6,123 bases of DNA from the NCBI GenBank assembly GCA_946620335.1, contig CAMONF010000143.1, positions 1-6,123 on the forward strand, given 5' to 3'. Numbering within the stretch: position 1 is the first letter of the stretch; the number at the start of each line of letters is the position of its first letter. The DNA is from an uncultured Clostridia bacterium (GTDB lineage: Bacteria; Bacillota; Clostridia; Lachnospirales; Lachnospiraceae). The notes beneath the pieces are model-generated. The model was not told the origin of the DNA, made no database searches, and was given only the letters and a program-made list of their open reading frames with translations. Of this stretch, positions 1 through 5,753 are shown in pieces. The translations under genes and the position numbers were made by a program.

Positions 1-589
1 AGAATTTATAGCCCTTGGTATAGTCGAACTTGTCCACGGCCTTGATGAGGCCCAGGTTGCCCTCCTGGATCAGATCGAGGAACAGCATGCCGCGGCCGAC
101 ATAGCGCTTGGCGATGGAGACGACCAGACGAAGGTTGGCCTCGGCCAGGCGCTGCTGGGCCTTCTTGCCGGCCTCGCCGCCCAGCTCCATCTGCTTGGAG
201 AGCTCGATCTCCTCCTCAGCAGTGAGGAGCGGCACCTTGCCAATCTCCTTCAGGTACATGCGGACCGGGTCATCGATGGCGACGCCCTCGGGGATAGAGA
301 GGTCGATCTTCTCCAGATCGATCTCCACGTCCTCCTCGTCGGAGATTTCCGCCTCATCGTCGTCGGAGAGAAGAAGCACATCGTCGTCAGGGACGTTGTC
401 CTCCATCCGGATCACATCGACGCCGTTGGCCTCCAGGAACTCCAGGGTCTTCTCGGCGTCCTCGGCCGTGAAGGGGATGTCCTTGAAGCACTCGCCAATC
501 TCAGCGTAGGCAAGGACGTTCTTCTTCTTTCTGGCAGTCTGGAGGAGCTGCGTCAGCCTCTCTGCAAAACGGACCTCGTTTTCGTTCAT
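1..589 (-). CDS. rpoD: RNA polymerase primary sigma factor RpoD/SigA, N-terminal part (3' end outside window)
   Basis: Housekeeping sigma-70 factor, which directs RNA polymerase core to -10/-35 promoters in the cytoplasm. Reading the minus strand from ATG at 589 gives 196 complete codons with no stop, running off the left edge. Residues about 5-60 look like region 1.1 (helical, ending FLEANGVDV); about 65-98 is a very acidic linker (DDDVLLLSDDDEAEISDEED); 104-137 is region 1.2 (DDPVRMYLKEIG, LLTAEEE). Residues 150-192 carry the diagnostic region 2.1-2.2 sequence (ANLRLVVSIAKRYVGRGM, DLIQEGNLGLIKAVDKFD). Regions 2.3 to 4 are beyond the window. The start is supported by AAGGAG at 597-602, seven bases upstream of ATG. 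It lies 123 bases downstream of dnaG on the same strand, the usual Firmicutes order, so cotranscription is likely. I saw no convincing internal promoter in the gap. Identity is very secure. Confidence 0.97.
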   Translation of the reverse strand, partial: MNENEVRFAERLTQLLQTARKKKNVLAYAEIGECFKDIPFTAEDAEKTLEFLEANGVDVIRMEDNVPDDDVLLLSDDDEAEISDEEDVEIDLEKIDLSIPEGVAIDDPVRMYLKEIGKVPLLTAEEEIELSKQMELGGEAGKKAQQRLAEANLRLVVSIAKRYVGRGMLFLDLIQEGNLGLIKAVDKFDYTKGYKF

Positions 590-712
590 AATATTTCTCC
601 TTTTTCTCGGGAAAATAAATGCCTCCCGGCAGCTATTTCCATATTAACAACGGCCTTGGCCGCGGTTATCATTTTCCAGTGAAGGGCAGGTATCAGCTTC
701 AGAAGCCTCCGC

Positions 713-2503
713 CTACCGCTTCTCATCCATAGGCAGGTGCAGCACCCGTCCCCCCTTCAGCTCCTCGATCCGGCGCTTGGTCTCGATAAATGGCTGAAGC
801 ACAGCCGCGTCCCCGGAGCTTAGCGCCTTCATCCGGGCATTGTTGCTGTCCGTCATGACCCGGATCACGATGTCTGTGAAAGCCCGATCCAGGGCTCCCT
901 GGTCCTCCGCCGAAGGGCCGGCGTTCAGGATTGCGGCCGCCTGGGACTGGGTCTCGGCCTCCTCGAAGCAAGTCAGGAGCTGGGCCACATCCAACGGACC
1001 TGCCCGGAGCTGGGCGTAGAGCGCCTCCGCCACCTGACTGGTGATTTCCCCATGGAAGTCCTCCGGCCCCAAATAATCCTTCGTGGCCTCGTAAGCTGAC
1101 GGATAGGCGGCCAGATACCCCAGGAGCAGCCGCTCCGCCGCGGTATCTCCCTCCTCCGCCTTAGCCTTTCTGACAGGGCCGGTCTTTTTGGGCTCCCGAT
1201 AGTTCTCGGCCGGCGTGCCCGCCGCCAGATATCGGTTGACCAGCTTGCGAAGGCCATCCTCGGGGATCGACTTCTCGCGGGAGGTGGTCAGAATGTAGTT
1301 ATTTCTCTCCAGGTCATCCTCGATGGAGGCGATCCGCCGCGCAGTCTCGTGTTGGAAACGGGTCCGCTGCTGGGGATCCGACATGGAATACTCCTTCTCC
1401 ATCTCGTCGATGGTGAAGAGGAAGCCGTCGCGGGCCGCCTTCAGCCTCTCCTCGAAGGCCTCCGCCCCCTCCGCCTTGATGAACTCGTCGGGATCCTTGT
1501 GGGGTGTGAGATTCACAATCCTCGGGGAAATGCCTGCATTTCTCAGGATCGGCACCGCCCTGACCGCCGCCATGCGGCCGGCCCTGTCCGAGTCGTAGAT
1601 CAGGTAGACGTTCTGCGTATAACGGCGCATGAGCGCTGCCTGCTCCTCGGTCAACGCCGTCCCCAGGGAAGCCACAGCGCTGTCGAAGCCCGCCTGGTGC
1701 ATGGTGATGACGTCCATGTAACCCTCGCAGAGGATCAGCTCCTTGCGGCGCGAGGACCTGGCGTAGTTGAGCCCAAAGAGGTGACGGCGCTTGTTGAAAA
1801 AGTCCGTCTCTGGCGAATTCAGGTACTTGGGCTTGGCGTCGCCCATGACGCGGCCGCCGAAGCCGATGACCCGGCTCTGGGCATCCATGATGGGGAACAT
1901 GACCCGGTTCCAGAACCGGTCCGATCCGCCGCGCCTCTCGTCGAAGGAGAAAAGGCCGGAATCGGCCAGCTGGCCGTCGTTGTAGCCCTGCCCCTTCAGG
2001 TATTCGTAAAGCCGCCCCGACTTGCCCGAGTAGCCCAGGCCGAAGCGGTGGATCGTCTCGGGCGTGAGCCCCCGGTCCGTCAGATACTTCATGGCGCGGG
2101 CGCCGTCCTCCTTGCGCAGGAGGTGGTAATAGTAGGCTGCAGCCTTCTTATTGATTTCCAGGAATAAGGTCCGCCGGTCGGCCCTCTCCTTCTGTTCCCT
2201 GCTGTAGTGCTGCTCGGGAAGGGTGATGGACGCGCGGTCCGCCAGATACTGGAGGGCCTCCGTAAAACTCATGTTGTTGTACTGCATGAGAAATGTAAAC
2301 ACATTTCCTGAGGCGTGGCAGCCAAAGCAGTAATACATCTGCTTGTCCCGGTTCACGGAGAAGGAAGGCGTTTTTTCATTGTGAAATGGGCAAAGGCCGG
2401 TGTACCGGCTCCCGGCGCGCTTTAAGGCCACATAACCGCCGATGATGTCAACGATGTCGCTGCGCGTCCGCACCTCCTCTATGATTTCTTCGGGATACCT
2501 CAT
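713..2503 (-). CDS. dnaG: DNA primase DnaG
   Basis: Synthesises RNA primers for the lagging strand and at origins, working with replicative helicase DnaB. The 596-residue product is full length for the family. The N-terminal CHC2 zinc-binding domain has ligands C38, H41, C59 and C62 (CPFH, CFGC). The catalytic core follows (about 110-365), with FWNRVMFPI at 197-205 and RVIGFGGR at 211-218. The TOPRIM metal site shows E260 (CEGYMD), D304 and D306 (YDSDRAG) and KDPDEF at 336-341. A charged, proline-containing linker (about 430-453) leads to a C-terminal helical domain (about 455-585) expected to bind DnaB. The start at 2503 is backed by TGAGGT at 2509-2514, five bases upstream, and by the family-typical opening (PEEIIEEVRTRSDIVDIIGGY). 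It stops with TAG. It lies between dgt (166-base gap) and rpoD (123-base gap), all on one strand, the conserved macromolecular-synthesis arrangement. All key residues are intact. Confidence 0.98.
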   Translation of the reverse strand: MRYPEEIIEEVRTRSDIVDIIGGYVALKRAGSRYTGLCPFHNEKTPSFSVNRDKQMYYCFGCHASGNVFTFLMQYNNMSFTEALQYLADRASITLPEQHYSREQKERADRRTLFLEINKKAAAYYYHLLRKEDGARAMKYLTDRGLTPETIHRFGLGYSGKSGRLYEYLKGQGYNDGQLADSGLFSFDERRGGSDRFWNRVMFPIMDAQSRVIGFGGRVMGDAKPKYLNSPETDFFNKRRHLFGLNYARSSRRKELILCEGYMDVITMHQAGFDSAVASLGTALTEEQAALMRRYTQNVYLIYDSDRAGRMAAVRAVPILRNAGISPRIVNLTPHKDPDEFIKAEGAEAFEERLKAARDGFLFTIDEMEKEYSMSDPQQRTRFQHETARRIASIEDDLERNNYILTTSREKSIPEDGLRKLVNRYLAAGTPAENYREPKKTGPVRKAKAEEGDTAAERLLLGYLAAYPSAYEATKDYLGPEDFHGEITSQVAEALYAQLRAGPLDVAQLLTCFEEAETQSQAAAILNAGPSAEDQGALDRAFTDIVIRVMTDSNNARMKALSSGDAAVLQPFIETKRRIEELKGGRVLHLPMDEKR

Positions 2504-2669
2504 TTTTTACCTCAGCAGCTTCGTATGATCAATGCCGTCTTGAAGCAAGACCAAGTCCGGCCGGCACATTTATCTGTAGATTGGCTGTTCATGACTGCGG
2601 CGCCGTCATATCGGCCGTAATCTCCTATTACGAGAGGCTCTTCACAGCACTGTTCGTCTGGCTTCCGCC

Positions 2670-3677
2670 TCACCTGTCCCATGCTTTGGGGACGAAGATT
2701 CGGCTGAAGGTGGCGATGGAATACTGATCCGTCATGCCGGAAATATAATCACACACAGCCCGGTCGATGTCTTCATTTTCCGTCTCCACCATGCGGACGT
2801 ACTCCGGCGCCATCCGGTCGGGGTTGGACCGGTAGTAGGCGTAGAGTTCCTTCAGCATTCGGACCGCCTTCTCCTCCTCGCCCTTGGCGGCGGGATTGGT
2901 GTAAAGGTTCTGGAACATGAAGCGGCGAAGCTCGAACATGGCGCCGCCAATCTCCTCAGACATCTCAATGTGGTCCTTGCCCGTGGAGGCGGATACTATG
3001 TCGTGGATAAAGGTGTTCAGCCGGATGCGGGTCGTACTGCCCAGCAGGTTCCGCAGATGCAGGGGAATGTCATCCTCGCAGAGGATGCCTGCCCGCTCGG
3101 CGTCGTCCATGTCATGGTGGATATATGAGATTTTGTCGCATAGACGGACGACCTGTCCTTCCAGGGTGGAGGGATGGTCCGCCGTGCCGTGGTTCAGAAT
3201 GCCGTCCCGGACCTCCCAGGTCAGGTTCAGGCCCTTCCCGTCCTTCTCGAGTTTATCGACGATGCGGACGCTCTGTTCGTTGTGTTTGAAACCATAGGGG
3301 CAGACCGAATTCAAGGCTGCCTCCCCGGCGTGGCCAAAGGGCGTATGGCCCAGGTCGTGACCGAGGGCGATGGCTTCCACCAGGTCCTCGTTGAGGCGGA
3401 GGCACCGGGCCACGGTCCTCGCCGTCTGAGAGACCTCCAGGGTGTGGGTCATCCGATTCCTGTAATGGTCGCCCTGGGGCGCCAGAAAGACTTGCGTCTT
3501 GTCCTTGAGGCGCCGGAAGGCCTTGCAGTGGACAATACGGTCCCGGTCCCGCATGTAGGCTGTGCGAATGTCGCACTCGTCCTCAGGCACACGCCGTCCC
3601 CGGGACTGAGCAGCCTTGGCGGCATAGGGGCTCAGGATTTCAATCTCTCTCTGTTCCAGGATCTCCCGTACTTCCAT
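2670..3677 (-). CDS. dgt: Deoxyguanosinetriphosphate triphosphohydrolase-like protein (HD domain)
   Basis: Predicted to hydrolyse dNTPs, classically dGTP, to the deoxynucleoside and triphosphate, and so to tune dNTP pools. The 335-residue protein matches the shorter Gram-positive dGTPase-like class. The opening part shows the family pattern DIRTAYMRDRDRIVHCKAFRRLKDKTQVF (given here as residues 36-64). The HD metal site is visible as H78 (MTHTLEVSQ), H107-D108 (LGHDLGHTPFGHAGE) and D181 (RLCDKISYIHHD). A helical C-terminal half (about 200-335) completes the fold. The ATG at 3677 has GGAGGT at 3684-3689 with six bases of spacing. It is the first gene of the dgt-dnaG-rpoD series, a common Clostridia order. 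Its true substrate preference and any allosteric activation by dNTPs cannot be read from sequence, so the biochemical label is by family. The stop is TGA at 2670-2672. Confidence 0.93.
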   Translation of the reverse strand: MEVREILEQREIEILSPYAAKAAQSRGRRVPEDECDIRTAYMRDRDRIVHCKAFRRLKDKTQVFLAPQGDHYRNRMTHTLEVSQTARTVARCLRLNEDLVEAIALGHDLGHTPFGHAGEAALNSVCPYGFKHNEQSVRIVDKLEKDGKGLNLTWEVRDGILNHGTADHPSTLEGQVVRLCDKISYIHHDMDDAERAGILCEDDIPLHLRNLLGSTTRIRLNTFIHDIVSASTGKDHIEMSEEIGGAMFELRRFMFQNLYTNPAAKGEEEKAVRMLKELYAYYRSNPDRMAPEYVRMVETENEDIDRAVCDYISGMTDQYSIATFSRIFVPKAWDR

Positions 3678-3695
3678 GGCTCGACCTCCGCGGAA

Positions 3696-3714
3696 AGCAG
3701 TATCATGAACTGCT
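3696..3714 (-). promoter_or_regulatory. Small hairpin in the dgt leader
   Basis: Perfect 6-bp inverted repeat AGCAGT/ACTGCT with a 7-base loop (3702-3708), ending seven bases upstream of the dgt ribosome binding site (3684-3689). In the transcript it could modulate access to the binding site or mRNA stability. It has no T-tract, so it is not a terminator. A 6-bp dyad can occur by chance and a role is not established. Confidence 0.25.
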
Positions 3715-3894
3715 GTCCAGGAAAGAAAACATGGTCCACAGCCCGATGAAAGTCATTTCTGAGACACAGGTCCTATCCATGTTTTCCGGGTGACCGGGGC
3801 ATAGAGCGCCTTATTACACCCGGCCTTGAAAATGCAATGCATCTCCTGCCGCGTGTGAACGGTCACAATTATTGTCTCTAATGAATATATTTCG

Positions 3895-3921
3895 GAGAAA
3901 AAAGGAGTTTCCTTTTTTTTC
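3895..3921. terminator. Bidirectional terminator-like hairpin with A/T tracts
   Basis: Inverted repeat AAAAAAGGA (3898-3906), loop GTT, TCCTTTTTT (3910-3918), extending to 3895/3921 with one G-T opposition. A run of T follows the stem on the plus strand, and the same is true on the minus strand. Only three pairs of the core involve the GGA/TCC block, so the stem is weak. It sits between the repeat cluster and dgt, where it could insulate dgt from transcription through the repeats. Part of the symmetry comes simply from facing A and T runs, so confidence is low. Confidence 0.3.
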
Positions 3922-4033
3922 TTTGAAAAAAAATAATAGTAATATATGAATAACAAGAAATGAGGGAGGGGGCTGAGAATCAGGGACGGGGCTGGAAATG
4001 AGGGGCGGGGCCTTTTCCTTCTTCTCGAGAAGC

Positions 4034-4120
4034 GAAAACTGGGAATCAGGGACGGTTCCTTTTCCCACTTTTCGATTCTCGAAAAGTGGGAAAAGGAACC
4101 GTCCCTGATTCCCAGTTTTC
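4034..4120. repeat. Perfect 42-bp inverted repeat with a 3-base loop
   Basis: Arms at 4034-4075 and 4079-4120 are exact reverse complements around the loop TTC (4076-4078); I checked every pair. Beyond the arms the symmetry breaks through a 3-base length difference, then resumes at the flanking CTCGAG. As RNA, either strand would form a very stable 42-bp stem; as DNA it could extrude a cruciform. The inner end (CCCACTTTTCGA) is distinct from the rest of the family, while the outer part contains the 24-base core shared with the element at 4689-4765. Confidence 0.97.
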
Positions 4121-4200
4121 CTCGAGATGTAGAAAAAGACCCCCTCCCTGATTCCCAGTTTTCCTCGAGAAGTGGAAAAAGGCCCCATCCCTCATTCCCA
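4078..4200. repeat. Tandem repeat, 43-base period, last copy truncated
   Basis: Three consecutive units begin CTCGA: 4078-4120 (43 bases), 4121-4163 (43 bases) and 4164-4200 (37 bases, ends at ATTCCCA). Each has CTCGA, then a purine-rich GTGGAAAAAGG-type stretch, a C-rich segment, CTGATTCCC or CTCATTCCC, and in the first two a CAGTTTTC tail. The first unit is also the right arm of the large palindrome. The second has a deviating segment (ATGTAGAAAAAGAC). Confidence 0.85.
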
Positions 4201-4224
4201 CACAGCCTGAACATATGCTATAAT
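4195..4224 (+). promoter_or_regulatory. Extended -10 promoter for the small membrane-protein gene
   Basis: TATAAT at 4219-4224 is a perfect -10, preceded by TG at 4216-4217 in the exact extended -10 position (TGCTATAAT). The best -35 is TTCCCA at 4195-4200 (4 of 6 matches), 18 bases upstream, and it lies in the last repeat unit. Transcription would begin near 4231, giving a leader of about 73 bases before the ATG at 4304. A strong extended -10 can work with a poor -35. Confidence 0.7.
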
Positions 4225-4303
4225 CAGACCTGTGATGCCGCGCCGCCCATGCACCCGTCCGGGGGATCGGCAGTCACCAGAAACGAAGAGAAAGGCATGT
4301 ACC

Positions 4304-4678
4304 ATGAACAAGCTCCTGAACAGCTTCAAACGGATCGACCCAAGGGTCCTGACTTCCCATATGATCATCACCTTGGCCTACCCAATCGCCAAAGGTATCA
4401 CTTCCGAGGTGAACAAGCTCCAGATTTTTACGGACGCCCTCACCATCATCGCTCTCATCCTCCTCATCGGAGGCGTCATTTATTCCCTGGTCCTCCACGG
4501 CGACTTTGATATCGCCGGCTTTATCATGAAGCGGGGAATCGGTGGCAACGATATGAACAATTATGACAAGTACAAAAAGAAGCTGAGTGAAAACAGGGCT
4601 GAAGCCTTCAACTATCCTCTCTTCCTCGCCATCGTCTATCTGGTCGTCTCGGCTGTTATCGCCTATACCATTCTTTGA
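4304..4678 (+). CDS. Small membrane protein, DUF3899-like
   Basis: A 124-residue protein of unknown function. Hydrophobic segments at about 15-33 (moderate, with a proline), 43-65 (strong, ALTIIALILLIGGVIYSLVL) and 103-124 (strong, at the extreme C-terminus) suggest three membrane helices. Between the last two lies a polar loop of about 38 residues, including GDFD and the charged NNYDKYKKKLSENRAEAFNY. Two N-terminal helices, a charged loop and a C-terminal helix resemble the DUF3899 family of Firmicutes, but I make that link from memory of the pattern. I chose ATG at 4304 because AAAGG at 4291-4295 sits eight bases upstream. A longer in-frame start at 4232 would add 24 low-complexity residues, begins essentially at the predicted transcription start and leaves no room for a ribosome binding site. 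The gene stands alone, with its own promoter, and converges with oppF. Confidence 0.8.
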   Translation: MNKLLNSFKRIDPRVLTSHMIITLAYPIAKGITSEVNKLQIFTDALTIIALILLIGGVIYSLVLHGDFDIAGFIMKRGIGGNDMNNYDKYKKKLSENRAEAFNYPLFLAIVYLVVSAVIAYTIL

Positions 4679-4688
4679 ACTTAAGATA

Positions 4689-4765
4689 TGACAAAATTGG
4701 AATCAGGGACGGTTCCTTTTCCGGTAATACTGGAAAAGGACCCGTCCCTGATTCCAATTTTGTCA
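4689..4765. terminator. Palindromic repeat element between convergent genes, probable bidirectional terminator
   Basis: Arms 4689-4725 and 4729-4765 form a 37-bp hairpin around the loop AAT, with one mismatch (T4713/C4741) and one G-T opposition (G4723/T4731). It fills most of the 100-base gap between the stop of the small membrane-protein gene (4678) and the stop of oppF (4779). The outer end of the stem is AAAA/TTTT, so RNA from either strand would have a GC-rich stem ending in a short U-run (TTTTGTCA). This suits termination in both directions, although the U-run is inside the stem. Bases 4699-4722 are identical to 4042-4065 in the other cluster, so it belongs to the same dispersed repeat family. 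Family membership is certain; the terminator role is inferred from position. Confidence 0.75.
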
Positions 4766-4778
4766 GAACAGCTGGTTA

Positions 4779-5753
4779 TTACTGCTGCTTCTTCTCTTTC
4801 TCCATCTTGGCGATCTTAGCCTCATACTCGGCGAATTCCTTCTCCGTGCAGTGGACAAAGTGACCGGGGCGGATCTCGCGCATTTCACGCGGCGCGCCGG
4901 ACTGGTCCAGAACGCTGGGATCGTAGACGATGTGCTTTCTGTTCTTCTCAATCAGCGGATCGGGCATGGGAACAGAGGAAAGCAGAGAAATCGTGTAGGG
5001 ATGGATGGGATACTCAAAGAGAGTCTCGGACTCAGCGATCTCGACGATCTCGCCCAGGTGGATAACGGCGATCCGGTCCGCAATAAAACGGACGACGGAG
5101 AGGTCATGGGCGATGAAGAGATAGGTCAGGTCCTTCTCGGCCTTGAGCTTGTTCATGAGGTTCAGGACCTGGGCGCGAATGGAAACGTCCAGGGCGGAGA
5201 TGGGCTCATCGGCGACGATGAACTTGGGCTCCATGATCATGGCGCGGGCGATACCGACACGCTGGCGCTGACCGCCGGAGAACTCGTGCGGATAGCGGGA
5301 CTTGTGCTCGGGCAGAAGGCCTACATCCTGAAGAGCCTTATCGACCTTGGCGATTCTGTCGGCCTCGTCCTTGTAGAGGTGGAAATTGTAAAGGCCTTCG
5401 GATACGCAGTACTCGATGGTGGCGCGTTCGTTCAGGGAAGCCGCGGGATCCTGGAAGATCATCTGGATGCTGCGGACCACGTTGCGGTCCTCTTCCTTGG
5501 AAATCTTGCCGGAAATGCGCTTGCCCTCGAAGGTGATCTCACCGGCGCTGCAGGGGTTGATCCGCATGATGGCACGGCCAAGGGTCGTCTTGCCGGAGCC
5601 GGACTCGCCGACGAGGGCAAAGGTCTCGCCCTTGTAGATGTCGAAGTTGGCGTCCTTGACGGCCTTGAACTCCTTCTTGGTACCGGTGTCGAAGGAAATG
5701 TCCACATGCTTGATGGAGACGATCACTTCTCTGTTGTTATTTTCATTCGACAT
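4779..5753 (-). CDS. oppF: Oligopeptide ABC transporter ATP-binding protein OppF
   Basis: One of two ATPases that power uptake of oligopeptides through the OppBC membrane channel with binding protein OppA; it acts at the inner face of the membrane. The 324-residue protein has Walker A GESGSGKTT (49-57), Q-loop Q101 (IFQDP), signature FSGGQRQR (158-165), Walker B FIVADE (178-183), D-loop SALD (186-189) and switch H216 (IAHDLS). After about 245 comes the oligopeptide-type C-terminal extension (HPYTISLLSSVPMPDP at 251-266, GHFVHC at 297-302), with a charged lysine/glutamate-rich tail. All ATPase residues are intact. ATG at 5753 has GGGAGG at 5762-5767, eight bases upstream, and overlaps the end of oppD by 11 bases, so coupled translation is likely. 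It appears to be the last gene of the operon, followed by the hairpin at 4689-4765. A dipeptide (Dpp/App-type) specificity cannot be excluded. Confidence 0.93.
   Translation of the reverse strand: MSNENNNREVIVSIKHVDISFDTGTKKEFKAVKDANFDIYKGETFALVGESGSGKTTLGRAIMRINPCSAGEITFEGKRISGKISKEEDRNVVRSIQMIFQDPAASLNERATIEYCVSEGLYNFHLYKDEADRIAKVDKALQDVGLLPEHKSRYPHEFSGGQRQRVGIARAMIMEPKFIVADEPISALDVSIRAQVLNLMNKLKAEKDLTYLFIAHDLSVVRFIADRIAVIHLGEIVEIAESETLFEYPIHPYTISLLSSVPMPDPLIEKNRKHIVYDPSVLDQSGAPREMREIRPGHFVHCTEKEFAEYEAKIAKMEKEKKQQ

Larger units (their letters stand above)
3678..3960. other. Non-coding upstream region of dgt, partly AT-rich
   Basis: About 280 bases without a convincing gene. The distal part (about 3865-3960) is conspicuously AT-rich compared with the rest of the window and is the natural place for the dgt-dnaG-rpoD promoter. 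Minus-strand -10-like hexamers occur (TATATT at 3884-3889, AATAAT at 3868-3873), but neither has a good -35 at 16-18 bases, so I do not call a promoter. Short dyads are present: ATGCAATGCAT (3832-3842) and ACAATTATTGT (3865-3875). Either could be an operator or chance. A small minus-strand reading frame (3753-3842) is discussed under findings. Confidence 0.5.
3961..4200. repeat. Cluster of GC-rich palindromic repeat units (REP/MITE-like)
   Basis: A block between two divergently transcribed genes made of about six to seven related units. The shared motif on the plus strand is GGAATCAGGGACGG followed by a variable pair and CCTTTTCC; the right half carries it in reverse complement. Units on the left: about 3977-3991 (partial), about 3994-4032, and 4034-4075. 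Units on the right: 4078-4120, 4121-4163 and 4164-4200. The degenerate left copy (rc of 3993-4029) matches the right unit 4164-4200 at about 31 of 37 positions, so the cluster is an inverted arrangement at a larger scale too. CTCGAG marks unit junctions at 4024, 4121 and 4164. No transposase is present here. Reading frames through this block are simply translated repeats. Confidence 0.9.

Noticed and set aside
608..628. 5-bp inverted repeat (CGGGA/TCCCG) just upstream of the rpoD ribosome binding site
   Set aside because: Five pairs with an 11-base loop is within chance expectation, and there is no T-tract.
1349..2167. Plus-strand 272-residue frame antisense to dnaG
   Set aside because: Shadow of the primase core caused by codon bias; no recognisable domain.
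2512..2592. 26-codon minus-strand frame between dgt and dnaG whose TGA overlaps the dnaG ribosome binding site
   Set aside because: The overlap is suggestive of translational coupling, but the ATG has no upstream binding site and the peptide has no recognisable character; chance is likely for a frame this short.
3961..4200. Possible CRISPR array
   Set aside because: Units are themselves palindromic, directly abutting and in both orientations, with no unique spacers of uniform length and no cas genes.
3753..4214. Minus-strand 153-residue reading frame rich in Phe, Ser, Arg and Lys
   Set aside because: Most of it is a translation of the palindromic repeats and the A/T tracts; it repeats the phrase GNQG/GIRDG-type artefacts, has low complexity and no family resemblance.
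4232..4303. Upstream in-frame start extending the small membrane protein by 24 residues
   Set aside because: The start would be at the predicted transcription start with no ribosome binding site, and the added residues are Arg/Pro-rich and unlike the rest.
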